From contig CAJTOJ010000034.1 of the NCBI GenBank assembly GCA_910577665.1, positions 1-43,222 on the forward strand: DNA of 43,222 nucleotides. Reading direction: 5' to 3'. A program made the translations under genes and the position numbers. Shown piece after piece: positions 1 to 7,465 of the stretch. This stretch comes from an uncultured Acetatifactor sp. (lineage in GTDB: Bacteria; Bacillota; Clostridia; Lachnospirales; Lachnospiraceae). The notes under the pieces are model-generated. The model saw nothing but the letters and a program-made list of their open reading frames with translations. It made no database searches and was not told the DNA's origin. Position 1 is the first letter of the stretch, and every line of letters begins with the position of its first letter.

Positions 1-654
1 ATACTGTTCATCTTCCTTCAGATAAGAAAGTTCCACTGCTATGGTAAACGCTATTTTTCCTTCATCTACCATATCAAGGATTTTGGGAATAAGATTTGTC
101 AGACGGATATACCTTGCAATCTGATTCCGGCTCTCCCCAACCTGTTTCGCTAAAAATTCATCAGAACGGAGTATTGGCTTTCCGTTTTCCCCCATATCCT
201 TTGACAGCTTCGTCCCAACTTGGGACAAAGATTCAGTAATTTTCTTTCCCTGCTGCTTCATGGCTTCCAGCTTCATTTTATAGGCATAAGCTTTCTCGCT
301 AGGCTTAATATGCTCCCGCTGTAAATTACTATCCACCATCGCTATCGTCGCTTCTGCATCATCCATCTGCACAATCATCACGGGAACCATATCTATGCCT
401 GCCCATTCGCTGGCCGCTTTTCTTCTGTGCCCTGCGATAATTTCATACCCTGTTCCAGTTGGATTTGTTCTTACAATCAAGGGCACAAGCACTCCCTTAT
501 CCTCAATACTCTTTGATAATTCAAAAAGGTGCATATCATGCTCTACCTTGAACGGATGCCCCTGAAAATCATGCAGTTCGCTGATCTTTACATTTTCCGT
601 CTGTACATTGTGGCCGAAAATCCCACATATACTCTTTTTGTCTGTCTGCTCCAT
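1..654 (-). CDS. ParB-like partition protein of an integrative element (3' end outside window)
   Basis: The reading frame is open from an ATG at 654 to the window edge: 218 codons with no stop, so the C-terminus is missing. A strong AGGAGGAC ribosome binding site lies at 661-668. The protein has the ParB/Spo0J N-terminal domain: the GHRR box at residues 75-78 replaces the GERR of chromosomal ParB, followed by DSNLQREHI (108-116) and a helix-turn-helix-like stretch around residues 160-185. Family knowledge: ParB proteins with this signature are common on conjugative and integrative elements of Firmicutes, where they act in maintenance or regulation. It is clearly different from the chromosomal parB at 38.7 kb. 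No parA is visible upstream; only non-coding DNA separates it from rlmD. The mobile-element assignment is inferred from this divergence and from the position beside the rlmD 3' end. Confidence 0.85.
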   Translation of the reverse strand, partial: MEQTDKKSICGIFGHNVQTENVKISELHDFQGHPFKVEHDMHLFELSKSIEDKGVLVPLIVRTNPTGTGYEIIAGHRRKAASEWAGIDMVPVMIVQMDDAEATIAMVDSNLQREHIKPSEKAYAYKMKLEAMKQQGKKITESLSQVGTKLSKDMGENGKPILRSDEFLAKQVGESRNQIARYIRLTNLIPKILDMVDEGKIAFTIAVELSYLKEDEQY

Positions 655-721
655 CTGTTTGTCCTCCTACTTTTTAATTTGATTATCAAGGTGTCTGATG
701 AATGCTGGCAGTTCTAAAATC

Positions 722-773
722 AAAAAAGACCGCCTGCTCCATACCACAAAAAAATAGAAAACAAGCGGTCTTT
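722..773 (-). terminator. Rho-independent terminator, leftward
   Basis: AAAGACCGC at 725-733 pairs exactly with GCGGTCTTT at 765-773, and on the minus strand the stem is followed by a run of six T. It would stop transcripts arriving from rlmD before they enter the ParB-like gene. Confidence 0.6.
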
Positions 774-843
774 CGACTTACCTATTATTCAGTTGTTGAT
801 AAGATTTTTCTGTAATGATTGAGTTTGTGAACGATACATTTTT

Positions 844-1017
844 GTGTCCACTCATACGAGTTCCATAACTACGGACACTTTAATCTCGTGAGAAATTTCT
901 TTTTTCAGGATAGTCTTATGACTATCCTCCCGATATTCAGGTGTTCGGTTAAACTTAAAAATCCTCGCAAAGTGCGTAAATTCAAGGATTTCTACAAGCG
1001 AATCTACGGATTCGCTT
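844..1017. repeat. Three inverted repeats in the junction between the ParB-like gene and rlmD
   Basis: The interval holds three perfect inverted repeats: GTGTCC/GGACAC at 844-849 and 873-878, GGATAGTC/GACTATCC at 908-915 and 920-927 (4-nt loop), and AAGCGAATC/GATTCGCTT at 996-1004 and 1009-1017 (4-nt loop). The last one contains the rlmD stop codon. None has a T-tail. Closely packed inverted repeats are compatible with recombinase or regulator binding at an element end, but that is inference. The rest of 670-1003 shows no convincing gene. Confidence 0.5.
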
Positions 1018-2656
1018 TGTCCTCCCTTTGTAGACAACATGCGACTTCCACATGCACCGTCATCGCAAACTGATCCATCCCTCTGATTCTCCGTAATTCA
1101 TATCCCCCATCACACAGCACCCGCAGGTCTCTGGCCAGGGTAGCGGAATCGCAGCTCACATATATAATCCGCTCTGGCTGCATTTTCAGCATAGTGTCCA
1201 GACATGCAGGATCACATCCCTTTCTCGGGGGATCCACCACGATCACATCCGGATGGCACGTATATGCATCTGATGAATTCCCTAAAGGAAGTTTTTTTTG
1301 TGGCAGGCTCTGTTGTTTTTGATCTGGTTCCTCTGTTCCCTGGGATATTCTTTCTTGTTCCTCTGGTTTTTGCGTATGGTTATAGAATCCCGGCAGCACC
1401 TCCTCCGCTTTTCCCACAAAAAATTCCACATTTGCAATCCCATTCCTGGCAGCATTTTCCCTGGCATCCCGGATGGCTTCCGGCACGATTTCCACACCGT
1501 AGACTTTCCGGGCACTTCCTGCCAGGAACAGGGAGATGGTTCCAATACCGCAATAGAGATCCCATACGGTTTCCCTGCCGGTAAGGCCTGCATATTCCAG
1601 GACCAGGCTGTAGAGTTTTTCCGTCTGGACCGGATTCACCTGGTAGAAGGACAGGGGAGAGATGTGGAAGGTGAGGGCCTGTCCGGTCATGGGGTAATCT
1701 TCTGTCCGCATGTCCCGCACATGAATGGTATCCGAGATCACAGGCTGTCCCCAGATGGTATGGATTTCTGTGCCCATGATAACATTTGTCTGTTGCGTGT
1801 TGATGCTGACTGACACACTTGTCATTCCTTTGATCCGGGATAGTCTCTGCACAAGTTTATCCTGATAAGGCAGATATTCTGCTTCCTGCTCTATTCTTTC
1901 CGGTTTTAATTTATCTGCCTTTATCTGATCCAGTTTTATCCTGCCTGGCTTTATTCTGTCCTTCTTTTTCTTTTCCGGTTTGCGGTTGATCACCAGGCAT
2001 ACCATGATCTCTCCGGTTGTAAAACCTTTCCGAATGAGCACATGGCGCACCAAGCCTTTTCCAGTGGCCTCTTCATATGCTGTGACATGGTTTTCCCGCA
2101 TATAGTCCAGTATGATCTGGAGGATAGCAGTGTTCTCCGGGACACCCAGACAGCAGTCCGTATTGGCAATGATAGTGTGGGTTCTTCCTGCATAAAAACC
2201 TGTAATGATACGGCCTTCCCTGTCTGTGCCCACGGGATACTGGGCCTTATTACGGTAGTGATAAGGTTCTTCCATACCAATGATGGGTTCCATCCTGGCG
2301 TCTATGTATGCCGGATCAAAGGCTCCGATGCGGATCAGATTGTTCCGGATCTTGTCCTGTTTGAACTCCAGCTGTTTTTCATAGGCATAGGTCTGAAGCT
2401 GGCAGCCACCACATTGTCTGTGGAAGGGGCATTCCGGCTCCACACGAAAAGGAGAAGGTGTAAGTACCTTCTCCAGCCGTCCATAGGCGTAGCTCTTTTT
2501 TAATTTCACGATCCGTGCTTCTATACGGTCACCGGGCACTGTATCCTTCACAAAGAGGGTAAAACCGTCCACCTTTCCTATGCCTTCCCCCTCACTGCCC
2601 ATATCTTCGATGGTTATCGTCACACAGTCGTTTTTCTTATATTCTGTCTGTTTCAT
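1004..2656 (-). CDS. rlmD: 23S rRNA (uracil-C5)-methyltransferase, RlmD/RumA family
   Basis: SAM-dependent enzyme that makes m5U in 23S rRNA. The N-terminal TRAM domain (about residues 5-65) is followed by iron-sulfur cysteines C76, C82, C85 and C168. The methyltransferase core follows, with DPPRKG (475-480), the catalytic cysteine C502 in YVSCD and a late HVE motif (535-537). At 550 residues it is longer than the usual 450-470 because of two charged, low-complexity insertions: about residues 227-262, containing five KxxxI/L pentads, and about 425-467. The C-terminus after HVEVAC is abrupt, and the stop lies in an inverted repeat next to a putative integrated element, so the native tail may have been replaced. 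The start has GGAG seven bases upstream. RlmD versus the paralogue RlmCD cannot be settled here. Confidence 0.9.
   Translation of the reverse strand: MKQTEYKKNDCVTITIEDMGSEGEGIGKVDGFTLFVKDTVPGDRIEARIVKLKKSYAYGRLEKVLTPSPFRVEPECPFHRQCGGCQLQTYAYEKQLEFKQDKIRNNLIRIGAFDPAYIDARMEPIIGMEEPYHYRNKAQYPVGTDREGRIITGFYAGRTHTIIANTDCCLGVPENTAILQIILDYMRENHVTAYEEATGKGLVRHVLIRKGFTTGEIMVCLVINRKPEKKKKDRIKPGRIKLDQIKADKLKPERIEQEAEYLPYQDKLVQRLSRIKGMTSVSVSINTQQTNVIMGTEIHTIWGQPVISDTIHVRDMRTEDYPMTGQALTFHISPLSFYQVNPVQTEKLYSLVLEYAGLTGRETVWDLYCGIGTISLFLAGSARKVYGVEIVPEAIRDARENAARNGIANVEFFVGKAEEVLPGFYNHTQKPEEQERISQGTEEPDQKQQSLPQKKLPLGNSSDAYTCHPDVIVVDPPRKGCDPACLDTMLKMQPERIIYVSCDSATLARDLRVLCDGGYELRRIRGMDQFAMTVHVEVACCLQREDKANP
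1892..1966 (-). repeat. Five imperfect 15-bp tandem repeats inside rlmD
   Basis: Five consecutive 15-mers encode KKDRI, KPGRI, KLDQI, KADKL and KPERI (residues 231-255). The reading frame is kept throughout, so this is an in-frame minisatellite forming a charged linker within the methyltransferase. Confidence 0.75.
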
Positions 2657-2857
2657 GCAAACTCCGCTATCCTGACAATTCTGCCTGTTCCAGCAGTCCC
2701 GGTTATCCTGGCAATACTTTTCCTGCCATTTTACTTATTCTGTTACATTCACAGTGGCATTCCCATGCATCTGGATGTCCTTTCATGCAGGAAATTCTGG
2801 AAAATGTCCAGTTATTTCTCTTCTGGCTATATTGCTATCACTCTCTTTTCTCCACAA

Positions 2858-4018
2858 TCAGAGGCACTTTTCCTGCAATTCCCCAGCTAATTTTCCGATC
2901 TTCTCCTTGTCTTGCGCTTTCATAGCCGACATTACGGTCACTGTATTTTCCGCAAAAGTGATATCCTTGCTCTTTTCAAACATTGCCTGCATGGTCTTGG
3001 CGGCCATAGGCGCCCAGGAGCCATTTTCCACCATACCAATGGTACGTTTCTGGTAACTCCGTTCCAAAAGCCTGGTGATAAAATCATGCATGAAGGGATT
3101 GATCCCTGCATTATAGGTATTGCTGGCCAGAACCAGGCAGCTGTACCGGAAAGCATCGGCCACTGCCTGGGACAGATCTGTCCTGGCCAGGTCATGTACT
3201 GCTACAGGGATATCTTTTTCCTTAAGCTGCTCCGCCAGGAAGAGAGCTGCCTCCTTTGTGTGGCCATAGATAGATGCATAGGCAATGGCTACCCCTTTTT
3301 CCTCTGCCTCATAGGAAGACCAGGTATTGTACAGATCCAGATAGTAACCCAGGTTCTCTGTCAGCACAGGGCCGTGCAGGGGACAGATGGCCTGGATGTC
3401 CAGGGCTGCTGCCTTTTTCAAAATATTCTGTACCTGTACACCGTATTTTCCCACGATGCCGATATAATAGCGGCGGGCTTCCCCAGCCCATTCCTCTTCC
3501 ACATCCAGGGCACCGAATTTACCAAAACCGTCCGCGGAGAAAAGGATCTTTTCCTTCATATCATAAGTCATCATCACTTCCGGCCAATGCACCATAGGGG
3601 CAAATACAAACTGTAATGTGTGGGCACCCAGCTCCAGTGTACCGCCGTTTGCTGCTGTCACAGCCCTCTCCCCCAGTTCCAGGCCAAAGAACTGGTTCAT
3701 CATCTTGAAGGCCTGGGATGTGGCCACCACCTTGGTGTCCGGGTATTTCTCCAGGAATGTGGGGATATTGGCCGAATGGTCCGGTTCCATGTGCTGGATC
3801 ACCAGGTAGTGAGGTTTTCGTCCCCCCAGGGCTTCTTCCACATTGGACAGCCACTGCTGCCCGAAAGCAATGTCCACCGTGTCCATCACCGCAATTTTCT
3901 CATCCAGGATCATATAGGAATTGTAGGACATGCCGTGAGGTACAGGGTATTGTCCCTCAAACAGATCCACCTGGTGGTCATTTACCCCTACATATATAAT
4001 ATTCTCTTTTATTTTCAT
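2858..4018 (-). CDS. FprA-type A flavoprotein (flavodiiron protein)
   Basis: Cytoplasmic oxygen- or NO-reducing flavodiiron protein that protects anaerobes from O2 or NO. The N-terminal metallo-beta-lactamase-like domain shows the di-iron ligands H76, E78, D80, H81, H144, D163 and H215. The C-terminal flavodoxin-like domain starts near residue 243, with the FMN phosphate loop SIYGHT at 249-254, then SNTYNAG and the NGSWAP-type segments. At 386 residues it is of family length and all ligands are present, so it should be active. The ATG is preceded by AAAGGAGG. It lies about 200 bp upstream of rlmD and 118 bp downstream of the YhaM-like gene, all leftward. The electron donor (rubredoxin or other) is not encoded nearby. 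Whether O2 or NO is the main substrate cannot be read from sequence. Confidence 0.93.
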   Translation of the reverse strand: MKIKENIIYVGVNDHQVDLFEGQYPVPHGMSYNSYMILDEKIAVMDTVDIAFGQQWLSNVEEALGGRKPHYLVIQHMEPDHSANIPTFLEKYPDTKVVATSQAFKMMNQFFGLELGERAVTAANGGTLELGAHTLQFVFAPMVHWPEVMMTYDMKEKILFSADGFGKFGALDVEEEWAGEARRYYIGIVGKYGVQVQNILKKAAALDIQAICPLHGPVLTENLGYYLDLYNTWSSYEAEEKGVAIAYASIYGHTKEAALFLAEQLKEKDIPVAVHDLARTDLSQAVADAFRYSCLVLASNTYNAGINPFMHDFITRLLERSYQKRTIGMVENGSWAPMAAKTMQAMFEKSKDITFAENTVTVMSAMKAQDKEKIGKLAGELQEKCL

Positions 4019-4136
4019 GATAAGCCTCCTTTACGAACTCATGATATCTTTTAAAAACTGTTTTCACCCGGACTTTCGCAGAATCCCTTCTTGCCTGGGT
4101 GCAGATGGATACCTTTGTGGCACCACCTTCTTCCCT

Positions 4137-5105
4137 TTACATGGCCGAAGAACCACTTCCGGAAAGGATGCTGGCCCGCATATTGGTCTCCAGCAATCTG
4201 TTATACCCCAGCCATCCTGTGTTTTCCCTGTTATTTTCCAGGATCTCCTTGAAGGTCTCCAGCTTCGCGTCTGTGTCATCTGCATGGTACAGGGCTACAG
4301 CTTCCATCAGGGCAGGAAGCTTCGGGGAGCCAAATTCATATTTTCCATGGTGGGCCAGGATACAGTGCTGCACCTCCGCAAGCAGCTTGTGGGGAAATCC
4401 CTCTATCTTCCCGGCATGTTCCGCCACCATCTGGGAACCTATCATGATATGGCCCAGAAGCTGGCCGTCATCTGTGTAATCATTCAGCGGAAAGGGGGAC
4501 AGTTCCCGGGTCTTCCCCATATCATGGCACATAGCTGCTGTCAACAACAGGTCTCTGTTCAGAATAGGATAGCTGCTACAATAGTAGTCGCATAACTTAG
4601 TTACGCTCAAGGTATGTTCCAGCAGACCGCCTACAAATCCATGGTGCACCGTCTTGGCTGCGGAGGAAGACCGGAAAGCCTTTACAAATTCCTGGTCTGC
4701 CACGAAGAAGGATTCCAGCAGCTTTTTCAGATAGGGATTCCGGATGCCCTGCACCAGTCCCAGCAGCTCCTGGTACATGGTATCTATGTTTTTGGAACTG
4801 ACTGGCAGGTAATCTGCGGGATCATACTCTCCTGCCTTACAGACCCGGATACGTTTCACACTGACCTGCAGGGAACCCTGGAAATGATTCACATCCCCAT
4901 ATACCTCTATGTAGTCTAAAATGTCATAGTCACCTATGCCTGGATTGTTTGGTTCCCAGACCTTTGCATCTATAGTGCCTGTCTTGTCCTGGAGAATCAC
5001 GTTCTCATAAGGCTTGCCATTTTTTGTCACCGCTGCCTGCTTGTGTTTGCACAAATAGATGTCGGACAATCTGTCCCCTTCTTTCAGATCTCTGATAAAT
5101 TTCAA
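4137..5105 (-). CDS. yhaM: YhaM-like 3'-5' exoribonuclease, OB-fold plus HD domain
   Basis: Predicted metal-dependent 3'-to-5' exoribonuclease. Residues about 12-90 form an OB-fold nucleic-acid-binding domain (VILQDKTGTIDAKVW). Residues about 150-290 form an HD phosphohydrolase domain with H154/H155, H164, the H194-D195 pair in CHDMGK, and a later ILAHHGKYE. The length (322) matches the B. subtilis YhaM family. The start is a TTG at 5105-5103, chosen because GGGAGG lies seven bases upstream and the sequence MKFIRDL matches family N-termini; no in-frame ATG is better placed. The last dozen residues are serine/glycine rich and probably disordered. It lies between the degenerate HtrA-like gene and FprA, all leftward. 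Confidence 0.88.
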   Translation of the reverse strand: MKFIRDLKEGDRLSDIYLCKHKQAAVTKNGKPYENVILQDKTGTIDAKVWEPNNPGIGDYDILDYIEVYGDVNHFQGSLQVSVKRIRVCKAGEYDPADYLPVSSKNIDTMYQELLGLVQGIRNPYLKKLLESFFVADQEFVKAFRSSSAAKTVHHGFVGGLLEHTLSVTKLCDYYCSSYPILNRDLLLTAAMCHDMGKTRELSPFPLNDYTDDGQLLGHIMIGSQMVAEHAGKIEGFPHKLLAEVQHCILAHHGKYEFGSPKLPALMEAVALYHADDTDAKLETFKEILENNRENTGWLGYNRLLETNMRASILSGSGSSAM

Positions 5106-5155
5106 TTAAAATACCTCCCTGCATGTTTTTCATGCCCGTTTATTCTGATTTGTTC

Positions 5156-6520
5156 TCACATTTTGGATTCTTTCAGCTCTACACTGAAATTCATTTCTTT
5201 ATAATCGTTCTGTGACTGGCGCATGACCACCAGTTCCATGGTATCCCCTGGCTCCATGGTCAGTAGCGCATTGGTGTAATCGTTAAAGGTAAGGATTTCC
5301 AATCCCTGGGCTTCTATAACCACATCCCCTTTCTGGATCCCCGCCTGCATGGCAGGGGAATTCAGATCAATGTCCTTCACAAAGGCACCCAGAGGAACTC
5401 CTAATTCTTCATTTGCTTCTCTGGTCACATCCAGACCGCTGATACCCATATAAGGCAGGGAGCTTCCATTTGACATTTTCTCGATGATTTTCTTCAATTC
5501 TGTGATACCGTATGCTGTGACTACATTTTTCAGATCGGATGTATTCTTACTGGAAGTAATGATACCAATCACCTGGCCGTTCATATTGAACAGCACGCCC
5601 CCTCCGTTCTGGCTGCCGAAAATGTCAGTGAGCAGCAACTTGTAATTCCGGTCCGGCGAATAAATGGGGATGCCAGTGGATGTGACCATACCATAACCCA
5701 CAGAATTGCTGACTCCCATGGGGCTTCCCAGGGCCACCACCGGTGTTCCTGGCAGGTTCCTGTAATTAGAGGCCCCCAGCGAGGCGATGGGCAGTCCTTG
5801 CTCCTTCATGCTGTCCGGCAGGCTGTCCAGTTCCACGGACAAGATAGCCAGGTTTGTGACCTTATCCTGTTGCTTGATCTGGGCCTCCACCTGGGTTCCT
5901 TCCCAAAAAGTGAGCAGAAGCCTCTGGGCAGACCGGACTGGCAGGGCATCTGACAACACCAGCAATTCCTTCCCATTCTCTGCTACAATGACACCAGAGA
6001 TCTGGTTCCTGCTCTCCTGGATATCATTGAACCAGTCTACATTGGACACCACAATGGTGATGGTCACCATGTACGCATTCAGTTCTTTTACATAACTGGA
6101 CATGGAATCATACAATTGCTTATAGTTGTCCCTGGTTATAGCAGGCGGATTCTCCGACAGAATAGCCAGGATCTGTTCCTCCAGGGTGATCTCTTCCCCT
6201 GGTTCTGTCTCCTGGTCCGGTGTCGGCTCCGGTGTGGGGCTGGGACTCTCTGTAGGCAGATTCTCCGCCAGCATATCCTCAGGAGCCATCTCCTCTTGAT
6301 CCTCTGGCAGCACCACGATCTTGGGCTTCTCCTCCGGATAGAGCCATTTGTTGATCACAGGTTCCAGGAGCAGAAAAGTAAAGCAGGCGATCAACCCGAA
6401 AATCACAGCCATAGCGGCTGTGATGATAGTACGCCTGACCAGCTTTTTCCTGTTGATAGGACGTACCTTTATCTTTTCTATCATAAAATCACTTTGATTG
6501 CTCTGCTCTTTGTCTGGCAT
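5156..6520 (-). CDS. Membrane-anchored HtrA/S1C-like protein with PDZ domain, catalytic triad lost
   Basis: Numbered from the ATG at 6520, chosen because GGGAGAG lies five bases upstream; an ATG at 6565 adds 15 residues without a ribosome binding site. One transmembrane helix (about residues 33-53) is followed by a Pro/Glu/Thr-rich linker (about 60-112), a trypsin-like S1C domain (about 150-330) and a C-terminal PDZ domain (about 355-445). The family fold landmarks are present (ALGSPMG, GIITSS), but the active site is not. The GNSGGPL box reads QNGGGVL, so the serine is glycine; the Asp position reads TNLAIL; the His region reads LSDALPV without histidine. Family knowledge: HtrA proteins degrade misfolded exported proteins. 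This one more likely binds peptides or regulates a partner, which is inference. It lies 50 bp upstream of yhaM. Confidence 0.85.
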   Translation of the reverse strand: MPDKEQSNQSDFMIEKIKVRPINRKKLVRRTIITAAMAVIFGLIACFTFLLLEPVINKWLYPEEKPKIVVLPEDQEEMAPEDMLAENLPTESPSPTPEPTPDQETEPGEEITLEEQILAILSENPPAITRDNYKQLYDSMSSYVKELNAYMVTITIVVSNVDWFNDIQESRNQISGVIVAENGKELLVLSDALPVRSAQRLLLTFWEGTQVEAQIKQQDKVTNLAILSVELDSLPDSMKEQGLPIASLGASNYRNLPGTPVVALGSPMGVSNSVGYGMVTSTGIPIYSPDRNYKLLLTDIFGSQNGGGVLFNMNGQVIGIITSSKNTSDLKNVVTAYGITELKKIIEKMSNGSSLPYMGISGLDVTREANEELGVPLGAFVKDIDLNSPAMQAGIQKGDVVIEAQGLEILTFNDYTNALLTMEPGDTMELVVMRQSQNDYKEMNFSVELKESKM

Positions 6521-6662
6521 GAAGTCTCTCCCTTCTGGAGGCATTGCTGTTATCTGCATATCCAAATCGCAACATGCACGTTATAAGTATATCGGATGTA
6601 TGCAGAATAGTACATTGGGATTCTTATGGAAAACGAAACGATACCTCGTTCCGGAAAATACT

Positions 6663-6806
6663 TCATAATTTTATCATATTCTTATATGTTAAATTTGCAA
6701 TCAAATAGATAAGGTTCCTATTCATAGAATTGCTTTGTTCTCTGACTATCTGATATAATTTTTTTAAATCTTCCTGTTCATTCTTTTTCAATGTATATAC
6801 ACTCAT
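6663..6806 (-). CDS. Small hypothetical protein, 47 residues
   Basis: I do not recognise this protein. The frame from ATG 6806 encodes a lysine- and asparagine-rich peptide beginning MSVYTLKKNEQEDLKK, predicted mostly helical, with a modestly hydrophobic C-terminal half (NLIYLIANLTYKN). It is kept because AGGAG sits nine bases before the ATG and because it stands alone in an otherwise non-coding 900-bp interval. A longer start at 6845 has no ribosome binding site. It is AT-rich compared with its neighbours. Confidence 0.4.
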   Translation of the reverse strand: MSVYTLKKNEQEDLKKLYQIVREQSNSMNRNLIYLIANLTYKNMIKL

Positions 6807-6874
6807 TATTATCCCACTCCTAAAGTATTCCCTGTACATGTGCAATCATACAGTTACTTCTTATTGTTGATTAC

Positions 6875-7042
6875 CGCGGACAATGAGCCAAGCGGATGCG
6901 CCAGCATCCATTTGACTCTCGCCACCAGGGGTGCATAGTGCTGGTGGCGCATGATCAGCACCGGCCGAAGCGCAGCGAAGACCACATACCCCGCTGCTTG
7001 CAGCGCTATAAGCTTGATGCCCGCTGGGTTGTTGACCTTTCG
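6875..7042. repeat. Structured dispersed intergenic repeat, copy 1 (longest)
   Basis: This GC-rich block in an AT-rich intergenic region begins GGACAATGAGCCAAGCGG (6878-6895) and ends near GGGTTGTTGACC. It contains a perfect 9-bp stem (6920-6928 with 6941-6949) and a second short hairpin, CGCTGC-TT-GCAGCG, near 6992-7005. Homologous copies lie at 36418-36575 (its second half clearly alignable from ATGATCAGCACCG onward) and 36911-36996 (first 30 bp nearly identical). It has no coding capacity. Function unknown. Confidence 0.75.
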
Positions 7043-7236
7043 GAAACCTTTATGATTTACCTACATTATATGCAATATCATATCTGCCGTCAAATATTTC
7101 CTTATATGCAATGAACTGGATCGTTCCTTTATCATTCTGCAATTTATCCTTTTCGTTTTCCACCATACACTGGAATTGTTACTTCTTTATTCATTTGTAG
7201 TTTTTCTTTGAATTCGATTGACAATTTCCATGAGAC

Positions 7237-7275
7237 TTTTGCTCATTTTGTGTGCATCACGTTGCTGTATACAGT
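7237..7275. repeat. Short dispersed repeat, copy 1
   Basis: TTTTGCTCATTTTGTGTGCATCA followed by C/TGTTGCTGT and an ACAGTTAC-type hairpin arm recurs at about 29571-29630. In both places it lies upstream of a housekeeping gene (mutS2, mnmE), within 150-230 bp of the start. Confidence 0.6.
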
Positions 7276-7432
7276 TACGCCTTGAAAGTAACATGATGGC
7301 TATTCATATACATAAAATCCCCAAGTAGACTCTCGCCTTTTCCCACAAACTATGATAAAATATGTGTTGGGTAAAAACAGCTGCAATGCCGCGCAAAACA
7401 CCGCAGGCAGGATTTTAACAATGATTTTGGAG

Positions 7433-7438
7433 TATAAT
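7433..7438 (+). promoter_or_regulatory. Possible -10 element for mutS2
   Basis: TATAAT lies 27 bases before the mutS2 start. No good -35 is seen at 16-18 bp spacing, so this is tentative. Confidence 0.35.
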
Positions 7439-7465
7439 GGGATCTGAAGAACAAGGGGAAGTATC

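Noticed and set aside
529..717. A 62-codon rightward frame at the left edge
   Set aside because: Lies antisense to the ParB-like gene, which has a clear ribosome binding site and domain match.
852..1040. A 62-codon leftward frame overlapping the rlmD end in another frame
   Set aside because: It might be a frameshifted original RlmD tail (it begins MLSTKGG), but it matches no RlmD tail that I recognise and includes the inverted repeats.
888..1073. A 61-codon rightward frame at the element junction
   Set aside because: Antisense to rlmD and the inverted-repeat region, without start signals.
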